A stretch of 43,900 nt of DNA from CAVQTK01 sp963716455 (lineage in GTDB: Bacteria; Pseudomonadota; Gammaproteobacteria; Coxiellales; Coxiellaceae), in NCBI GenBank assembly GCA_963716455.1, contig CAVQTK010000019.1, positions 1 to 43,900 on the forward strand. The letters run 5' to 3'. The position numbers and the translations under genes were made by a program. The notes below the pieces were generated by a model, which worked only from the letters and a program-made list of their open reading frames with translations, did no database searches and was not told the origin of the DNA. This document shows positions 26,476 to 38,900 of the stretch, one piece after another. Position 1 is the stretch's first letter, and each line of letters begins with the position of its first letter.

Positions 26476-28483
26476 AAAGTTGGAGTAAAGCATTAATTTC
26501 AGGGGGACGCCCACGAAATTGAATGAAAAGTTCTGCTGGGTCAATTGCGCCACCCTTTTCAAGGAAAGTATGGAGGAATTTTTTGCTTACAATGGGATCA
26601 AAAATGCCTTTTTCTTTAAAAAGACCAAACGCATCACAAGCCATCACCTCTGCCCATTTATAGCTATAATAGCCCGCTGCATAACCACCACCAAAAATAT
26701 GGCTAAAGCTATGTTGAAAACGATTAAAGGTGGGTACAGGATAAACAGCAGTACGAGAACGGACTTGATCAAGAATATTCTTTATTTGATCTTTTTGATC
26801 AGGTTCAAAGTTTAAGTGAAGCTCAAAATCAAACAGAGCAAATTCGAGCTGGCGCATAATTTGCATAGCTTTCTGAAAGTTTCGTGCATGATGCATCCTT
26901 TGTAATAATTCTTCAGGTAAAGGCTGTTTGGTTTGATAGTGTTCTGTAATTAAGTGAATAGATTCTTTTTCCCAAGCCCAATTCTCTAAAAATTGACTAC
27001 ATAGCTCAACAGCATCCCAAGGAATTCCATTAATACCTGAAACTGAAGCATAATTCTCTTGAGTTAACATATGTTGCAACCCATGACCAAATTCATGGAA
27101 TAAAGTGGTAACTTCTTCATGACTTAGAAGCGAAGGAGTTTCACCAGCTGGGGGATGAAAATTACAGGTGATATATGCGACCGGAAGTTGAGTTTCTGTC
27201 GCGGAGATTTTGCGACGTCTAGAATATTCATCCATCCATGCTCCGCCACGCTTGTTAGGACGAGAATATAAATCAAAATAGAAATAGCTACGTAAATGCC
27301 CTTCTAAATCATAAATAGCATAGCATGTGACATCTGGATGCCATACGTTGGCATGCCCCACAGGTTTTATTTCGATGTCAAATAAACGACCTACAATAGC
27401 GAATAGACCTGTTATTACTTTAGAAAGAGGGAAATAAACACGCAATTCTTCCTCAGATATGGAGTACCTTTTTTGGCGTAATTTTTCACTGTAGTAGGCA
27501 ATATCCCAAACTTCAAGTTTCTTTATGCCACCTTGTTCCAAGGCAAATTGACTTAGTTCTTGAAATTCGGTTGCAGCTTTTTCTTTAGTTGCAGTCAATA
27601 AATGATTGAGAAACTCTAACACTTGAGCAGGTGAGGACACCATTTTTGTAGCTAATGATTGTTCAGCATAGTTATTAAAATCTAAAAGCTGTGCTCTTTT
27701 ACGACGGAGCTGTAGAATATCACTCATAACTTGACTATTGTCCCATTTTCCGGCATTGGGGCCTTGATCTGAAGCGCGAGTAACAAAAGCAGTATACATT
27801 TCTTGCCGTAAAGCTGCTGAATTGGCATGCAACATAACTCCCAAATAAGAAGGCATTTCTAAGGTGAGCAACCAGCCTTCTAACTGCTTATCTTTGGCTG
27901 TCGCCTTTGCTGCTTCGATTTCAAGTTCAGGTAATCCTGCCAATTGGTCGCGATCGGTAATATGTTTGGTCCAACCATTTGTAGCATCAAGAACATTTTC
28001 CTCAAACTGAGTGCCCAAACGTGAAAGATCCGTAGATAGATCTGCGAAGAGCTTTTTCTCAGCCGGGGGAAGTGCGATTCCAGCTAATTTGAAGTCTCTA
28101 AGCATGTGATTGATAACCATTTTTTGCGCATCGTCAAGCTGTGCATAATTTTCACTCTCTGCAATTTGACAAACCGCTTGATATAGAGCCTGATTATGGC
28201 CTATTTCAGTATGATAATTGGTCAACAAAGGTAATGCTTTGTTATATGCTTGTCTCAAAGCAGAGGTGTTCATCACTGCATTAAGATGATTAATAGGGGA
28301 CCAAAAATGATGAAGATGATCATCCAAATTTTCCCAGGGATGAATTAAATTGTTCCAAGTAAAAGGTGTGGATTGAGTTAGCAAGCCAGCAATGGCTTGA
28401 CGATTTTGATCCAATAATTTTTGCAGTCGAGAGACAATTGTATCAGTATCAAGTTGAAACTGAGGTAAGTTATTTGTAGTCAT
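26453..28483 (-). CDS. prlC: Oligopeptidase A (M3 family)
   Basis: 676 residues, usual length. Cytoplasmic zinc metallopeptidase that degrades short peptides, including cleaved signal peptides. Zinc motif HEFGH in VTTLFHEFGHGLQHML, with the downstream Glu ligand expected in GIPWDAVELCSQFLENW. The C-terminal YSYKWAEVMACDAFGLF and FLEKGGAIDPAELFIQFRGR are diagnostic of the OpdA/PrlC group. Intact. Confidence 0.94.
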   Translation of the reverse strand: MTTNNLPQFQLDTDTIVSRLQKLLDQNRQAIAGLLTQSTPFTWNNLIHPWENLDDHLHHFWSPINHLNAVMNTSALRQAYNKALPLLTNYHTEIGHNQALYQAVCQIAESENYAQLDDAQKMVINHMLRDFKLAGIALPPAEKKLFADLSTDLSRLGTQFEENVLDATNGWTKHITDRDQLAGLPELEIEAAKATAKDKQLEGWLLTLEMPSYLGVMLHANSAALRQEMYTAFVTRASDQGPNAGKWDNSQVMSDILQLRRKRAQLLDFNNYAEQSLATKMVSSPAQVLEFLNHLLTATKEKAATEFQELSQFALEQGGIKKLEVWDIAYYSEKLRQKRYSISEEELRVYFPLSKVITGLFAIVGRLFDIEIKPVGHANVWHPDVTCYAIYDLEGHLRSYFYFDLYSRPNKRGGAWMDEYSRRRKISATETQLPVAYITCNFHPPAGETPSLLSHEEVTTLFHEFGHGLQHMLTQENYASVSGINGIPWDAVELCSQFLENWAWEKESIHLITEHYQTKQPLPEELLQRMHHARNFQKAMQIMRQLEFALFDFELHLNFEPDQKDQIKNILDQVRSRTAVYPVPTFNRFQHSFSHIFGGGYAAGYYSYKWAEVMACDAFGLFKEKGIFDPIVSKKFLHTFLEKGGAIDPAELFIQFRGRPPEINALLQLYGVTSPD

Positions 28484-28605
28484 AATATATGATTAAACCA
28501 CCAAGTGAGCGGATTCGCAACTAACCCGTTATAGGATAAAAAATTGATTTTTCTTCAGGTTAATTTTAGCATGAAGATAAATACCATATATAAGGGGGCG
28601 TCGGT

Positions 28606-31600
28606 ATGCGTAAAGTAGATATTTATATTCGATTATGGCAATTAAAACCCATTTTAGATAAAGCGGATTTAACTGCCCTTATCATTATAACTAAACGTCT
28701 TATGCAGCGAGATCCTTTGTTATTAGTCAATAAAATACTTTATCAGCATGTTTTGTATCAACTTGAAAAGGAAAAGAAAGATAATGAATTTAGTTGTAAA
28801 GTGCATCAGTTTGTATTTTCTGAGGAGGATGTTGAGGAAAAAGAACATAAGAAAAGTCATTATTTAGCTATTTCTTATTCCGATTTTATCAAGCAGTTTG
28901 TTATTATTTCTGATCAAGAATTACGAGAATTTTTGCAAAAAATAGAACATGCAGCTCAAGAATCCAAGATAGATATATTCAGACATTTAAGACCTATAGA
29001 GCATACTACAAAGCCTTTATTTTGTTCCTTTATTACCGCAGAGGAATATTTTTCTTTTGATGTATACTCCTATCCTGACGTTCGTCAATATATTAAACAA
29101 AATTTACCCAATTTTATAGCACCAGCCAAAATATATCTGCAAGAAAAGCTTGGCGCAATTCTGCCCGGTATTGGTGATGGACAAATCGAAAATTTATTAT
29201 CTTGTTTAAGACAATATGTTGGTTTGCAAATACAAAATCCTAAAAAAGATGTTTTTATCCAATATGAGGAATGTTTGGAAAAGTATTTAAAAAATTTAAT
29301 TAAAGGAAAGAACCCTGTTTGCCAAGGCCATGCATATCGACAGCTAGAGTTTATAGGTAGCTTTCTTTCCACAAAATTGCACCAAAAAATAGACCTAGAG
29401 AATGCTCGTTTTTTTAGAATATTCGCTGGATTTGCTAAAATTTCATTGCCGTTTCATGATCCTTTCTTAACTCTTGCGGTCTTATATGTGTTGCAACCAT
29501 TATTAAATAATCCTCAACAGAAAGAAGAGGCTTTGCAGAAAATAATTAAAGAAATTATGCGTATGGGCTTTCCTCAAGATTTGCTTCAGGGTAGGAGGAG
29601 CAAAAAAATTATTTACAGCAAGCGGGATTATTACAGGCGTTATTTCACTTTGCTTATCAATGGTTTGATGTCTCACTAAATTGGGGGGTATTTCCTTTGT
29701 TGTATTCCGCCAATCTTTTACCCAATGATGAATCTTTAAGAGATAGTGCTATCCAAATGGATTGGAAGAAAATGCAAGCTGATGATAAAGATTTTGTCAA
29801 ATTTTATATAAAAAACCATAAAAATTTTTTCAAAGTGATAATTGCTGACGATTTAGTCGATTTAACAGCATGGATTTTTGATCTTCTGGAAAGTGTGGAG
29901 GTGATTTTTTTTCAAATATTAGATCATTTCCAGGGGGTGCTGGAAGAATGAAAATTTATCATGATTTTTTTAATATTACGGATGAAATAGAAAATATAGC
30001 AGAAAAAATTTCTCGAGCCGTTCAAAAAATTATTTATGATTTTCTTCGGCAATACAGTAAAAAAAATCAATCGCAAGAACAAAAATGCTGTCAAGCAATT
30101 TGTCAGCAGTTTCTGAAAAAATTAAGCGATTGGGAGACAAAAAGCAGTGGAAGCTTTACAGAGATAAGGTCGATCTTTTTTTATTTGAATAGAATAAATT
30201 TGAGTGTTGTGGTTGATTATCAACGATGTGAATTAAATAATTTGAAAAAAATGCTAGCTACGATTTCTTCTAACCTGACAAGGGAAGAAATTGATATTGA
30301 ATTAAAGAAAAAGCATTTTACTACTCTCTATCAAGAAGAGCAAAAATCATGTGAAGCGCTAATAGAATCAAAAAAAATAATAGCTGAACCACTTGGTTTA
30401 TGGAAAGATGAATTTAATTCAAGATTACAGCAAATTCAGCAAGAAATTGCTAAAGAAGAAAAAGAGTCCGGATTGTTAATGGAAAATGTGCAAAAGCAAA
30501 GGCAATGTGGAAAAGCTATTCATTGTTTGCAAGAAATGATAGAGATGCATAGTGAAGATAAACAAGAGTTGTGGCCGAGTTTATTAAAGAAAGCTGGGGT
30601 GAGACGATTTAATTTGAAGGAAAAAGAATTTTATGCAGGTTTGTCTGTCACTATTTCGGCATCGTGTATTTTATCTGGTTTTTAAAACGACAAGAAACGT
30701 TATTAATTATTGCTAGGCGTATTATCGAGGCGGAATATTTATTTTTACCGCCGAATCAATTATTTTTGCAAAATCCTTTTACCTTGGCGACTGTTCTTTA
30801 TCGTCGGGCACTTAATTATTATCCGACTCAGGAAGAGAAAGGGGTGGCGCACGAATATTTACTGGGTTTTCTTGGTAAAAATTGGCGGGAAATAAAGATA
30901 AAAAACGCTTGTTGGAATTTGAATTATCAAAAAGTAGTGATTTGTCCTGAAAACAGGGCGAATAAGGCTATTAAATCCCACCCATTTCATGAATACTTCA
31001 TACAAAGATTATATGATTTGTTATTTATTATGCCTGAAAAAATTTCTTTGCTGCTTAATAAAACGTTAGCTAAATGTGACGAAGTAGAAACAAAGGCAAG
31101 AAGCAGTTGATCATTATTTTAATATTATACCAACAGATTATGCTCAATTTGATTTATTATTAGAAGATGGGCTGGGAGAGAAGTTGAAGAATGAGCCGCG
31201 AAGACAGATTGAGCGCGAAGCTGATCTATTAATTGGTTATGTCAAAACAATAGGGAATTCTACTCGTCCCCAGGTGTTAGCCCGTCGTAAGAGAAGAAAT
31301 CATTTGTGTATTTGAAGAAAAAATCTTAAATTCCCCTGTCAATAAACCGGAAAATCGATATATTTATATATTTGTAAAATGGCAATTGCTGCTATTTAGG
31401 GTATTGGAGCTTATGGATCAAGTGCTACCTAATATAAAAGAGGTGCAAGCATTAGATACTTTATTTTTGCAGTTAGATAATCCAGGTCAATGTTATACTG
31501 TTTTGAGATTCAAAACGTACCTTGAACAAGAACCGCTTTGTTTGTTTCCTCGCCTGTGTGAAATATTGCAGCCTTATAAAAACTATGTATTGACACCTAA

Positions 31601-32015
31601 AGCGGGAATGATAAAAATGTTATTGCAATTGTTGAATTCAACGCATAAATTGGAGGAAAAAAGGCAAAGTTTATCACGCGAAAATAAATACGATGAAATG
31701 AAAGTTATTGATGATGGAATAAGCGGATTAAGATCACTTCCTGGAAGCCCATTGATCACACATAACACTAGTTTAGATTCAACCTCTCTATTTGGGCCAT
31801 TACTTTTTAAGAGTCGAAAAAAAATATTTGTAACTGGTTCACCACCAATAATTCAGACTCCAAATGAACCTTTCCAGCCAAGGCCCGTTACGGGAAAATT
31901 ATTTGATCCGTTGACTAATGAAGGTAATAAAAAAAATAAGCAATCTACTGCTTCTGGACCAAGCGAGTCAGGACAGCTTCCAAATTTGTCTAGTAAAATA
32001 AGGATTCTTTTATGA
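28606..32015 (+). pseudogene. Large orphan gene (about 1130 codons) read in several frames
   Basis: No family recognised. The start MRKVDIYIRLWQLKPILDKA follows a GGGGGCG-type ribosome site. The frame is open to 29679, continues in another frame from about 29600 (QQAGLLQALFHFAYQWFDV) to 29951, then 29948-30685, 30640-31110, about 31088-31314 (READLLIGYVKTIGNSTRP), and from about 31290 to 32015. Each junction is a one-base shift with open sequence of the same character on both sides, so one gene with at least five indels is the simplest reading; the 29948 ATGA overlap could alternatively be a true gene boundary. The product is helical and soluble with a Ser/Pro-rich C-terminal tail; no signal peptide. 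It overlaps the trpS start (ATGA). Possibly a secreted effector, by analogy with large orphans of related bacteria. Confidence 0.6.
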
Positions 32016-33115
32016 AAACTATTAAAAGTATTAAATTTGAAAATTTCCGGCCGCGATTATTGACTGGAGATACTCCCACAGGGAAATGCATTTAGGCCAT
32101 TGGGTTGGTTCCTTAGAAAACCGGGTGGCTTTGCAAGATGATTACGAATGTTACTTTTTATTAGCTAATGTTCATGCATTTACTACGCGATCAGATCAAC
32201 CCAAAGAAGTTCGTGATAGTGTCATTGATATAACCTTAGACTATTTGGCTGCAGGTATAGATCCGTTAAAAAGCACTATTTTTATCGAATCGGATGTTCC
32301 GGCAATTTACACACTAGCAGCTCTTTTTAGTATGCTCATTCCGTTTCCACGGTTAATGCGCAATCCTACTTTAAAGGATGAAATCCGCGATAAAAAATTA
32401 GGTGATAATTATTCTTTCGGATTTTTATTGTATGCCGTGCTTCAAGTGGCGGATATTTTAGCTTTTCGACCGCAAGTTGTTCCGGTTGGAGAAGATCAGT
32501 TGCCTCATTTAGAAATGACTCGTGAGGTAGCACGGCGCTTTAACCAATTATATTGTGGAGTTGATCCGCACACAGAAGACGCTGACTATCTTGGTGCAGG
32601 CGGTTTATTGCCCATTATCACACCTTTGGTTGGAAGAGTTGAGCGGTTAGTGGGGCTAGGGGGGCCTACCGCAGAGGGCCGTTTATTAAAAATGAGTAAA
32701 TCACTTAATAACGCCATTTTTTTAAGTGATGATGCGGATACCGTGGCTAAAAAAGTGATGAATATGTATACGGATCCGCAGCGTTTGCGTGCTTCTGATC
32801 CAGGTACGGTGGAAAATAATCCGTTATGCGATTTTTCATGATATTTTTAATCCCAACAAATCTTGGGTTGAAGAGGCTAAAGCAAAATACCAGAAAGGAC
32901 AAATTGGTGATGTCGTTTGCAAAAAACATCTAATTGAAATTCTTAATACCTTATTAGAGCCAATTCGTCAACGTCGTAAACTTTACCAACAAGATATAGT
33001 TCACGTACAACAAGTCTTAATTCAAGGTGCAGAAAAGGCCAATGCTGCAGCAGATGAAACTCTAAAGCTAGTAAAGAGCGCAATGCAGCAAGATTTTGAC
33101 AATCACCGCTCGTGA
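32012..33115 (+). pseudogene. trpS: Tryptophanyl-tRNA synthetase, two frameshifts
   Basis: Charges tRNA-Trp. ATG at 32012 follows AAGGA by about 8 bases. Residues RPRLLTGDTPTGK lead into HLGHWVGSLENRVALQ (class I HIGH motif) once one A is restored in 32084-32086. The body has LLKMSKSLNNAIFL (KMSKS loop). An extra C at 32829 breaks the frame after DPGTVENNPL; removing it gives WIFHDIFNPNKSWVEEAK and the normal C-terminus to 33115. All motifs are intact apart from the two indels, which in an essential gene suggests sequence error. Confidence 0.9.
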
Positions 33116-33122
33116 ACAGACC

Positions 33123-34450
33123 CTAATAACGATAATAATCAGGCTTAAAGGGTCCGGATTTCTTTACATTTATGTACTGAGCTTGTTCATCAGTTAATAC
33201 GGTTAGCTTAACTCCAATGCGGTCTAAATGCAGTCGTGCGACTCTTTCATCAAGATGCTTTGGTAAAACATGCACATTGATGGAATAGCTTTCACCGCGC
33301 TGCCACAATTCCAATTGTGCTAATACTTGATTGGTGAAAGAAGTCGACATCACAAAACTGGGATGTCCCGTTGCACAACCTAAATTCACTAAGCGGCCTT
33401 CTGCTAATACAATAATACGTTTGCCATTAGGCAAAATCACATGATCCACTTGTGGTTTGATATTTTCCCAAGGGTATTGGCGTAAAGATGCAATATCAAT
33501 TTCAGAATCAAAATGTCCAATATTGCACACAATGGCTTGATTTTTCATCGTTAATAAATGTTCATGGGTAATAACATGCTATGTTGCCTGTAGCGGTGAC
33601 AAAAATATCAGCTAATGGTGCTGCATCATCCATCGTGACGACACGATAGCCTTCCATCGCTGCTTGTAATGCACAGATGGGATCAATTTCAGTAACCCAA
33701 ACTTTAGCTCCGAAACCACGCAATGCTTGAGCACAACCTTTACCCACATCACCATAACCGACAACTACAGCAATTTTTCCGGCAATCATGACATCGGTAG
33801 CACGTTTAATGCCATCAATCAGAGATTCACGACAACCATAAAAATTATCAAATTTAGATTTAGTCACGGAATCATTTACATTAATGGCAGGCACTTTTAG
33901 AAGTCCTTTCGTATGCCATTTCATAAAAACGATGTACTCCCGTTGTTGTTTCTTCAGAAACGCCTTTAATATTTTTTAATAATTCAGGGTATTTTTCATG
34001 AATCACTGCAGTTAAATCGCCGCCATCATCTAATAATAAATTAGGTATACCAATTATTAGGCCCTCAATAGTTTGTTCAATACACCACCAATATTCTTCT
34101 TCAGTTTCTCCTTTCCAAGCAAAAACAGGAATACCTACTAGCTGCCATGGCTGCAGCTGCATGATCTTGAGTGGAAAAAATATTACAAGAAGACCAACGC
34201 ACTTCAGCGCCAAATGCTATCAATGTTTCAATCAAAACAGCTGTTTGAATAGTCATATGCAAACAGCCGGCAATGCGTGCGCCTTTCAAAGGTTTTTGAG
34301 CTGTATTCTTCGCGTAATGGCCATCAAGCCAGGCATTTCTGTTTCAGCGATGCTAATTTCTTTTCGACCCCAGTCAGCTAATTGAATATCAGCAACTTGA
34401 TAATCAGCACTAGATGATTTTTCTTGTATTGTGGCATTTGACGCTGGCAT
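33123..34450 (-). pseudogene. ahcY: Adenosylhomocysteinase, about five frameshifts
   Basis: Hydrolyses S-adenosylhomocysteine to adenosine and homocysteine. ATG at 34450 follows a strong AAGGAG. Readable in order: DYQVADIQLADWGRKEISIA, EMPGLMAI, KGARIAGCLHMTIQTAVLIE, EVRWSSCNIFSTQDHAAAA, VFAWKGETEEEYWWCIEQT, LLDDGGDLT, PAINVNDSVTKSKFDN, VVVGYGDVGKGCAQALRGFG (NAD site), NQAIVCNIGHFDSEID, and the C-terminal PFKPDYYRY. Frame changes occur near 34315, 34285, 34137, 33917 and 33580; each is mended by removing one base, for example reducing an A5 run to A4 near 34290. Residue conservation is otherwise complete. Located 37 bp downstream of metK, forming a SAM-cycle operon as in Coxiella. Confidence 0.9.
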
Positions 34451-34486
34451 GGTTATTTCTCCTTAAAGTAAAATTTTTTTGTTTAA

Positions 34487-35648
34487 TTAATGAGACTTTA
34501 AAAGCTCTGATTTGTCGGTTTTTTCCCAGGTAAATCCAGGTTCTTCACGTCCAAAGTGGCCATAGGAAGCTGTGGCCCATAGATAGGTCGCAATAAATCT
34601 AAACATGGTAATAATCCCTTGGGGGCGTAAATCAAAAATGTTTCGAATAAGTTGACTGATTTTTTCTTCGCTGATAATTTTCCAGTTCCAAAAGTTTCAA
34701 TTCGAATTGAAGTAGGTTCGGCAACTCCAATAGCATATGACAACTTGTACTTCACAACGATCGGCTAATATTAGCATGCACTATATTTTTAGCAACATAC
34801 CGAGCTAGATAAGCAGCAGAGCGATCCACTTTTGAAGGATCTTTGCCAGAAAAACATCCCCCGCCATGGCGAGCCATTCCACCATAAGTATCTACTATAA
34901 TTTTACGTCCCGTTAAACCGCAATCACTAACTGGGCCACCAATAACAAAACGCCCTGTGGGATTAATATAAATATTTGGTATCTGCATGCAGCCATCCTG
35001 CAGGTAAAATCGGTTTAATGATTTCTTCCATTACTCGCTTCGATTAAAGTTTTTTGATTTACATCAGGATCATGCTGAGTGGAAAATACAACACAATCAA
35101 TCGCAACCGGATGCCCATTCTCATAGATAAAGGTTAATTGGCATTTGGCATCGGGTCGTAACCAGAGGAGTGTCTTCAGTTTTACGTAACTCCGCTTGGC
35201 GTTGCATTAAGCGATGAGCATAAGTAATAGGCGCAGGCATAAGTACTTCGGTTTCATTGCTGGCATAACCAAACATCATTCCCTGATCGCCGGCGCCTAA
35301 TTCTTTGTTTTGGTGGGCGTCTACACCCAACTGCAATATCAGGAGATTGTTTGCCAATAGCAGTAAGGATGGCGCAGGTATCGGCATCAAAACCATATTG
35401 GAACTGTAATAACCAATACTTCACGAATAACGTTTCGGGCTATTTGTTCAATATCTACCCAAGCAGTAGTTGTGATTTCACCTGCAACAAGCACCATCCC
35501 CGATTTTATAACTGTTTCACAGGCAACACGTGAGTAGGGATCTTTAGCGATCAATAGCATCTAAAACCGCATCCGAAATTTGATCTGCTATTTTATCTGG
35601 ATGTCCTTCAGAGACAGATTCTGAAGTAAATACATTTTTATTGCTCAT
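34487..35648 (-). pseudogene. metK: S-adenosylmethionine synthetase, at least six frameshifts
   Basis: Makes S-adenosylmethionine from ATP and methionine. ATG at 35648 after AGGGGTGAAGA. Recognised in order: FTSESVSEGHPDKIADQISD, AKDPYSRVACETVIKSGMVL, GEITTTAWVDIEQIARNVI, CAIL-type region, ELGAGDQGMMFGYASNET, PITYAHRLMQRQAELRK, PNIYINPTGRFVIGGPVSD, CGLTGRKIIVDTYGGMARHG, GGCFSGKDPSKVDRSAAYLA, and the corrected end YGHFGREEPGFTWEKTDKSE to a stop at 34487. These lie in different frames, joined by single-base changes, mostly insertions. No SAM riboswitch fold is evident upstream. metK is normally indispensable, so error is the likelier cause. Confidence 0.9.
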
Positions 35649-35970
35649 TCTTCACCCCTGCCACAAAACTTATAGTCTAATATAATCCAGCAAGAGCTGC
35701 AATTTGCAAAGATTATGCTTATAGGGTTGCTCACGAAAATTAGATTTACGCACAACGGCCAAAAAAGTAACTCAGCAATATATGACAGATTGTGTGAGAA
35801 ATATTACCTGCTGTTCTAAAAAGCAACCCAAATTCAAATATATAAATTATTTTTAGTCAAGGAGCCCAATGTGAGGTATGTGTAGGTGCATTTACTTTAT
35901 AGATTATGAAATTTAAAATAAAAAATGTATAAAAAATTTAATTAATGTAGATTTAAATAGAGGTAATAAA
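35649..35970. other. Gene-free region between metK and the 1550-residue orphan gene
   Basis: 322 bp, strongly AT-rich towards the right, divergent promoters expected. Minus-strand TATATT and TATAAG boxes near 35675-35690 could serve metK. I saw no RNA gene, riboswitch fold or repeat here. Confidence 0.45.
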
Positions 35971-38900
35971 ATGCTCAGCATAATAGATCTTTTTGCTTAT
36001 AAAAATGAAATGGAAAACTTAGATACCGCAGAAATAAAAAATTTAAATGATTTAATAGTTTCTGCTGACTTACAATCCTTAAAAGAAATCTTCATTGAAA
36101 AGAAAGAGGGAGAGGGATCTGACTTTAGACGGACAGATAGTTTATTAATTACATTATTTGAAAGCAAAGAGTCTGCATCAGCCTGTCGAATACTCATAGA
36201 TAAATTTGATGAAAAAGATTTAATTAATCTCTGTGGAAAAAAATATTATACAAAATTCATGCTTCATGTGTTGTTTCAGTTTCAGAGCTCTACTATTTGT
36301 CAAGCTTTGCTAAAAAAACTTAGCCCTAAATCATTAGCAATAGTATTTACCCAAACCCAAATCGAAAAAAGAGATTGCCTGGCTGCATTGTTTAAAACGC
36401 AAGATTTGGCTACCTGCCATGCTTTTCTATACAAAATACAGCATCAGCCATTTTTAAATAAATATGATATTGATTTTTTATTAACAATAATAAATCAAAA
36501 TGAAATATTGAACTCGGCTGATAAATTAACCTTGCAGCAAGCTTTAACAACCTATTTGCTGTTAAAGCAGCCGGATTGCTCTATTGTGGAGCAACCAATG
36601 AAGTTTGTAGATGTACTGAGCCAGCGAATACAAAATGCAGTTGAGGCTGATGAGGCATTATTTTTAGTTGAGGTGATTAGAAATGCTTTATTAAGTTGTA
36701 GTGATAAGGAAATTCAATTAAAGGAAGTTTTACAGAGTTTGTTGTGTAAATTATATTTTTTACTTGAAAATCATCAAACTAAATCTTCAAGTTTAGAGAA
36801 AAAAGGAGATAAAAGAGAAACGACTAGTTATCGAGAGCAAGCCCACAATATTCTTCTTCTTATGGAGCCGAGCCAAGAAGTTTTAGACCCTACTGACCTG
36901 TTGATGTTTGGAGAATCACTCACAGTAACAAACCGAACTCCATACATTCAGGCAGTGGATCAAGCTCTTGCTGGAGTAATGCCCAGCTCTTATCAACCTG
37001 GATCGATAAGTAAATATACGACCCGTTTAAATTGTCATCAGATTTTAAGAAATAGCTTGCAGTATTTAATCGCAGCTTTGCTGCGAACGGTTGATGCCGA
37101 GGAAGATTTGAACGCGCGAAAAATTTTTGCAGCAGCGAGATCGGTTTTGTTACCTTATCTTGGTTTAGATGATGACAAAGAACATCAAATTGCTCTTACA
37201 GATTGGGTGCATGGTTTAACTAGTGCAAAAGTAGTTTCAACTGAAGAAATATCTCTTGAAGAAAAAGGAGAGGGATCTGCAAGTATTCAGGCTAAATTAG
37301 CTGAACTGGAAATGCGGTCATTACGGGTAAAGAAAGTAGATTGGCATACTTTTATTAATAGCTATGAATTGGCTAGGCACTTGGTGGATTCTCAAGCGCA
37401 TAAAAGAGATGAAGCAGCAGAAAAATTTTTTCAACAGTTACTAACCATTAAATATAAATTCGAAATGGTGGTGGGTTTGGAGAGCAAGGATTTAGCTGCT
37501 GAAGTTGCTAGGCAAATTAAGGAAAATATTAGCCAAGAAGTTATTCGCGTGACAGAAGGTCATACTACCTTATTCCTTTTGCCGCTTTATTTGCGAATGC
37601 TGGGAAAAATGCAGAGATGGGTTGATGGGATACTCACCGGCACTGATTCAAGCAAAGAAAATAAACAAGAAAATATAATTGCAACAGCCTATTCATCAGC
37701 TGAATTGAAACTAACGCCGTCAAAAACATCTACCATGACAAAATTTTCGGAACTGGAAATTCAAGCTCTGGCAGATTTAGTGATAGCGTCCAATACTGCA
37801 CAGTTAAAAGAAATTTTCGGTCCAACCGATTATGATGTAATTTCGTTACCGTTATTTGAAATGTTGCTCAATCAAGTTTATGACTATGCGAGTAAGGAAT
37901 TGCTTGATGCACTGAATGAAGAGAGTTTACTTCATATATGTAGGCAAAAATATTGTAGAAATCAAACATTAATCCATGGATTGTTTAATTCTTCCAGTTT
38001 AGATTTGGAAATCGGTCGTGCTTTGATAAATAAATTTAGTGACGAAACATTATCCGAATTTTTTCAAATGCGGGATAGCCAAGGTCTTACTCCGGCATGG
38101 GGAATTTTTAACCGTCGTCAGTTTAATTCTCTGGGTAAAAGAATAATTGAGAAATTTCGCTTTGAAATACTTTTAAATATTTGCGGATCAGATGATGTTT
38201 CTGATCATACTGGTTTTTCGTATAGCTGGTTATCTTATATGCCCATATTAATTGATAAACTTAATGCTGAAGAGTTATTAGAAATCTGCTTAGTAAAAAA
38301 TAAAGCGGGAGAAGCGCTTGGACAAGTCTTATTATTGTCTTCTTCAGATTTGGGTCAGGCTTTGATCGCTAATTTAACCCCAGAGGCTTTAGCGACTATT
38401 TGTCAACTAAAAGGTCGGAATAACAGCCGTCCAACTTTTTTCAATTTTTTTGCAAAAGCAGATTTTGATCCAAAAACGGGTGAAGCATTAATAAAAAAAC
38501 TTCCGGTTAAAGTTTTAACGAAGTTTTGTCTAGAAAAATATTTATATACAGAGCCAAGCATAGATGCAAATTCGTACCAATCTTATGCTATACAATTAAT
38601 TTTTAACTATGATGAAAACGTTTTTTTAGCTTTGATAGAAAAACTTTCTTCAGCGGTATTATCTGAGATCGTTTTTATGCAAGGACCGATTTGCGTGGGA
38701 AGTTATAGGGGGCGTATCGTGAAAGGTTCGATTCTAAAAGCAATTTTTACTCTGGAAAATTTCATAGTTTGTAATGCCTTTATCAAAAAACTCCATACAG
38801 AAGTGATTTTAAACAATTTGTATTCTTTAATTTTTGATATTGAGGGTAATCAAGAGCTAGATCTTATCCAAAAAGTTGCTTTAGAGGATTTTTTGGATTC

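Noticed and set aside
35649..35970. SAM riboswitch upstream of metK
   Set aside because: No conserved SAM-I, SAM-II or SAM-IV style core or paired helices could be seen.
35860..35970. PmrA-type box (two TTAAT half-sites) upstream of the giant orphan gene
   Set aside because: TTAAT-like words occur but without the expected spacing; in such AT-rich DNA they are expected by chance.
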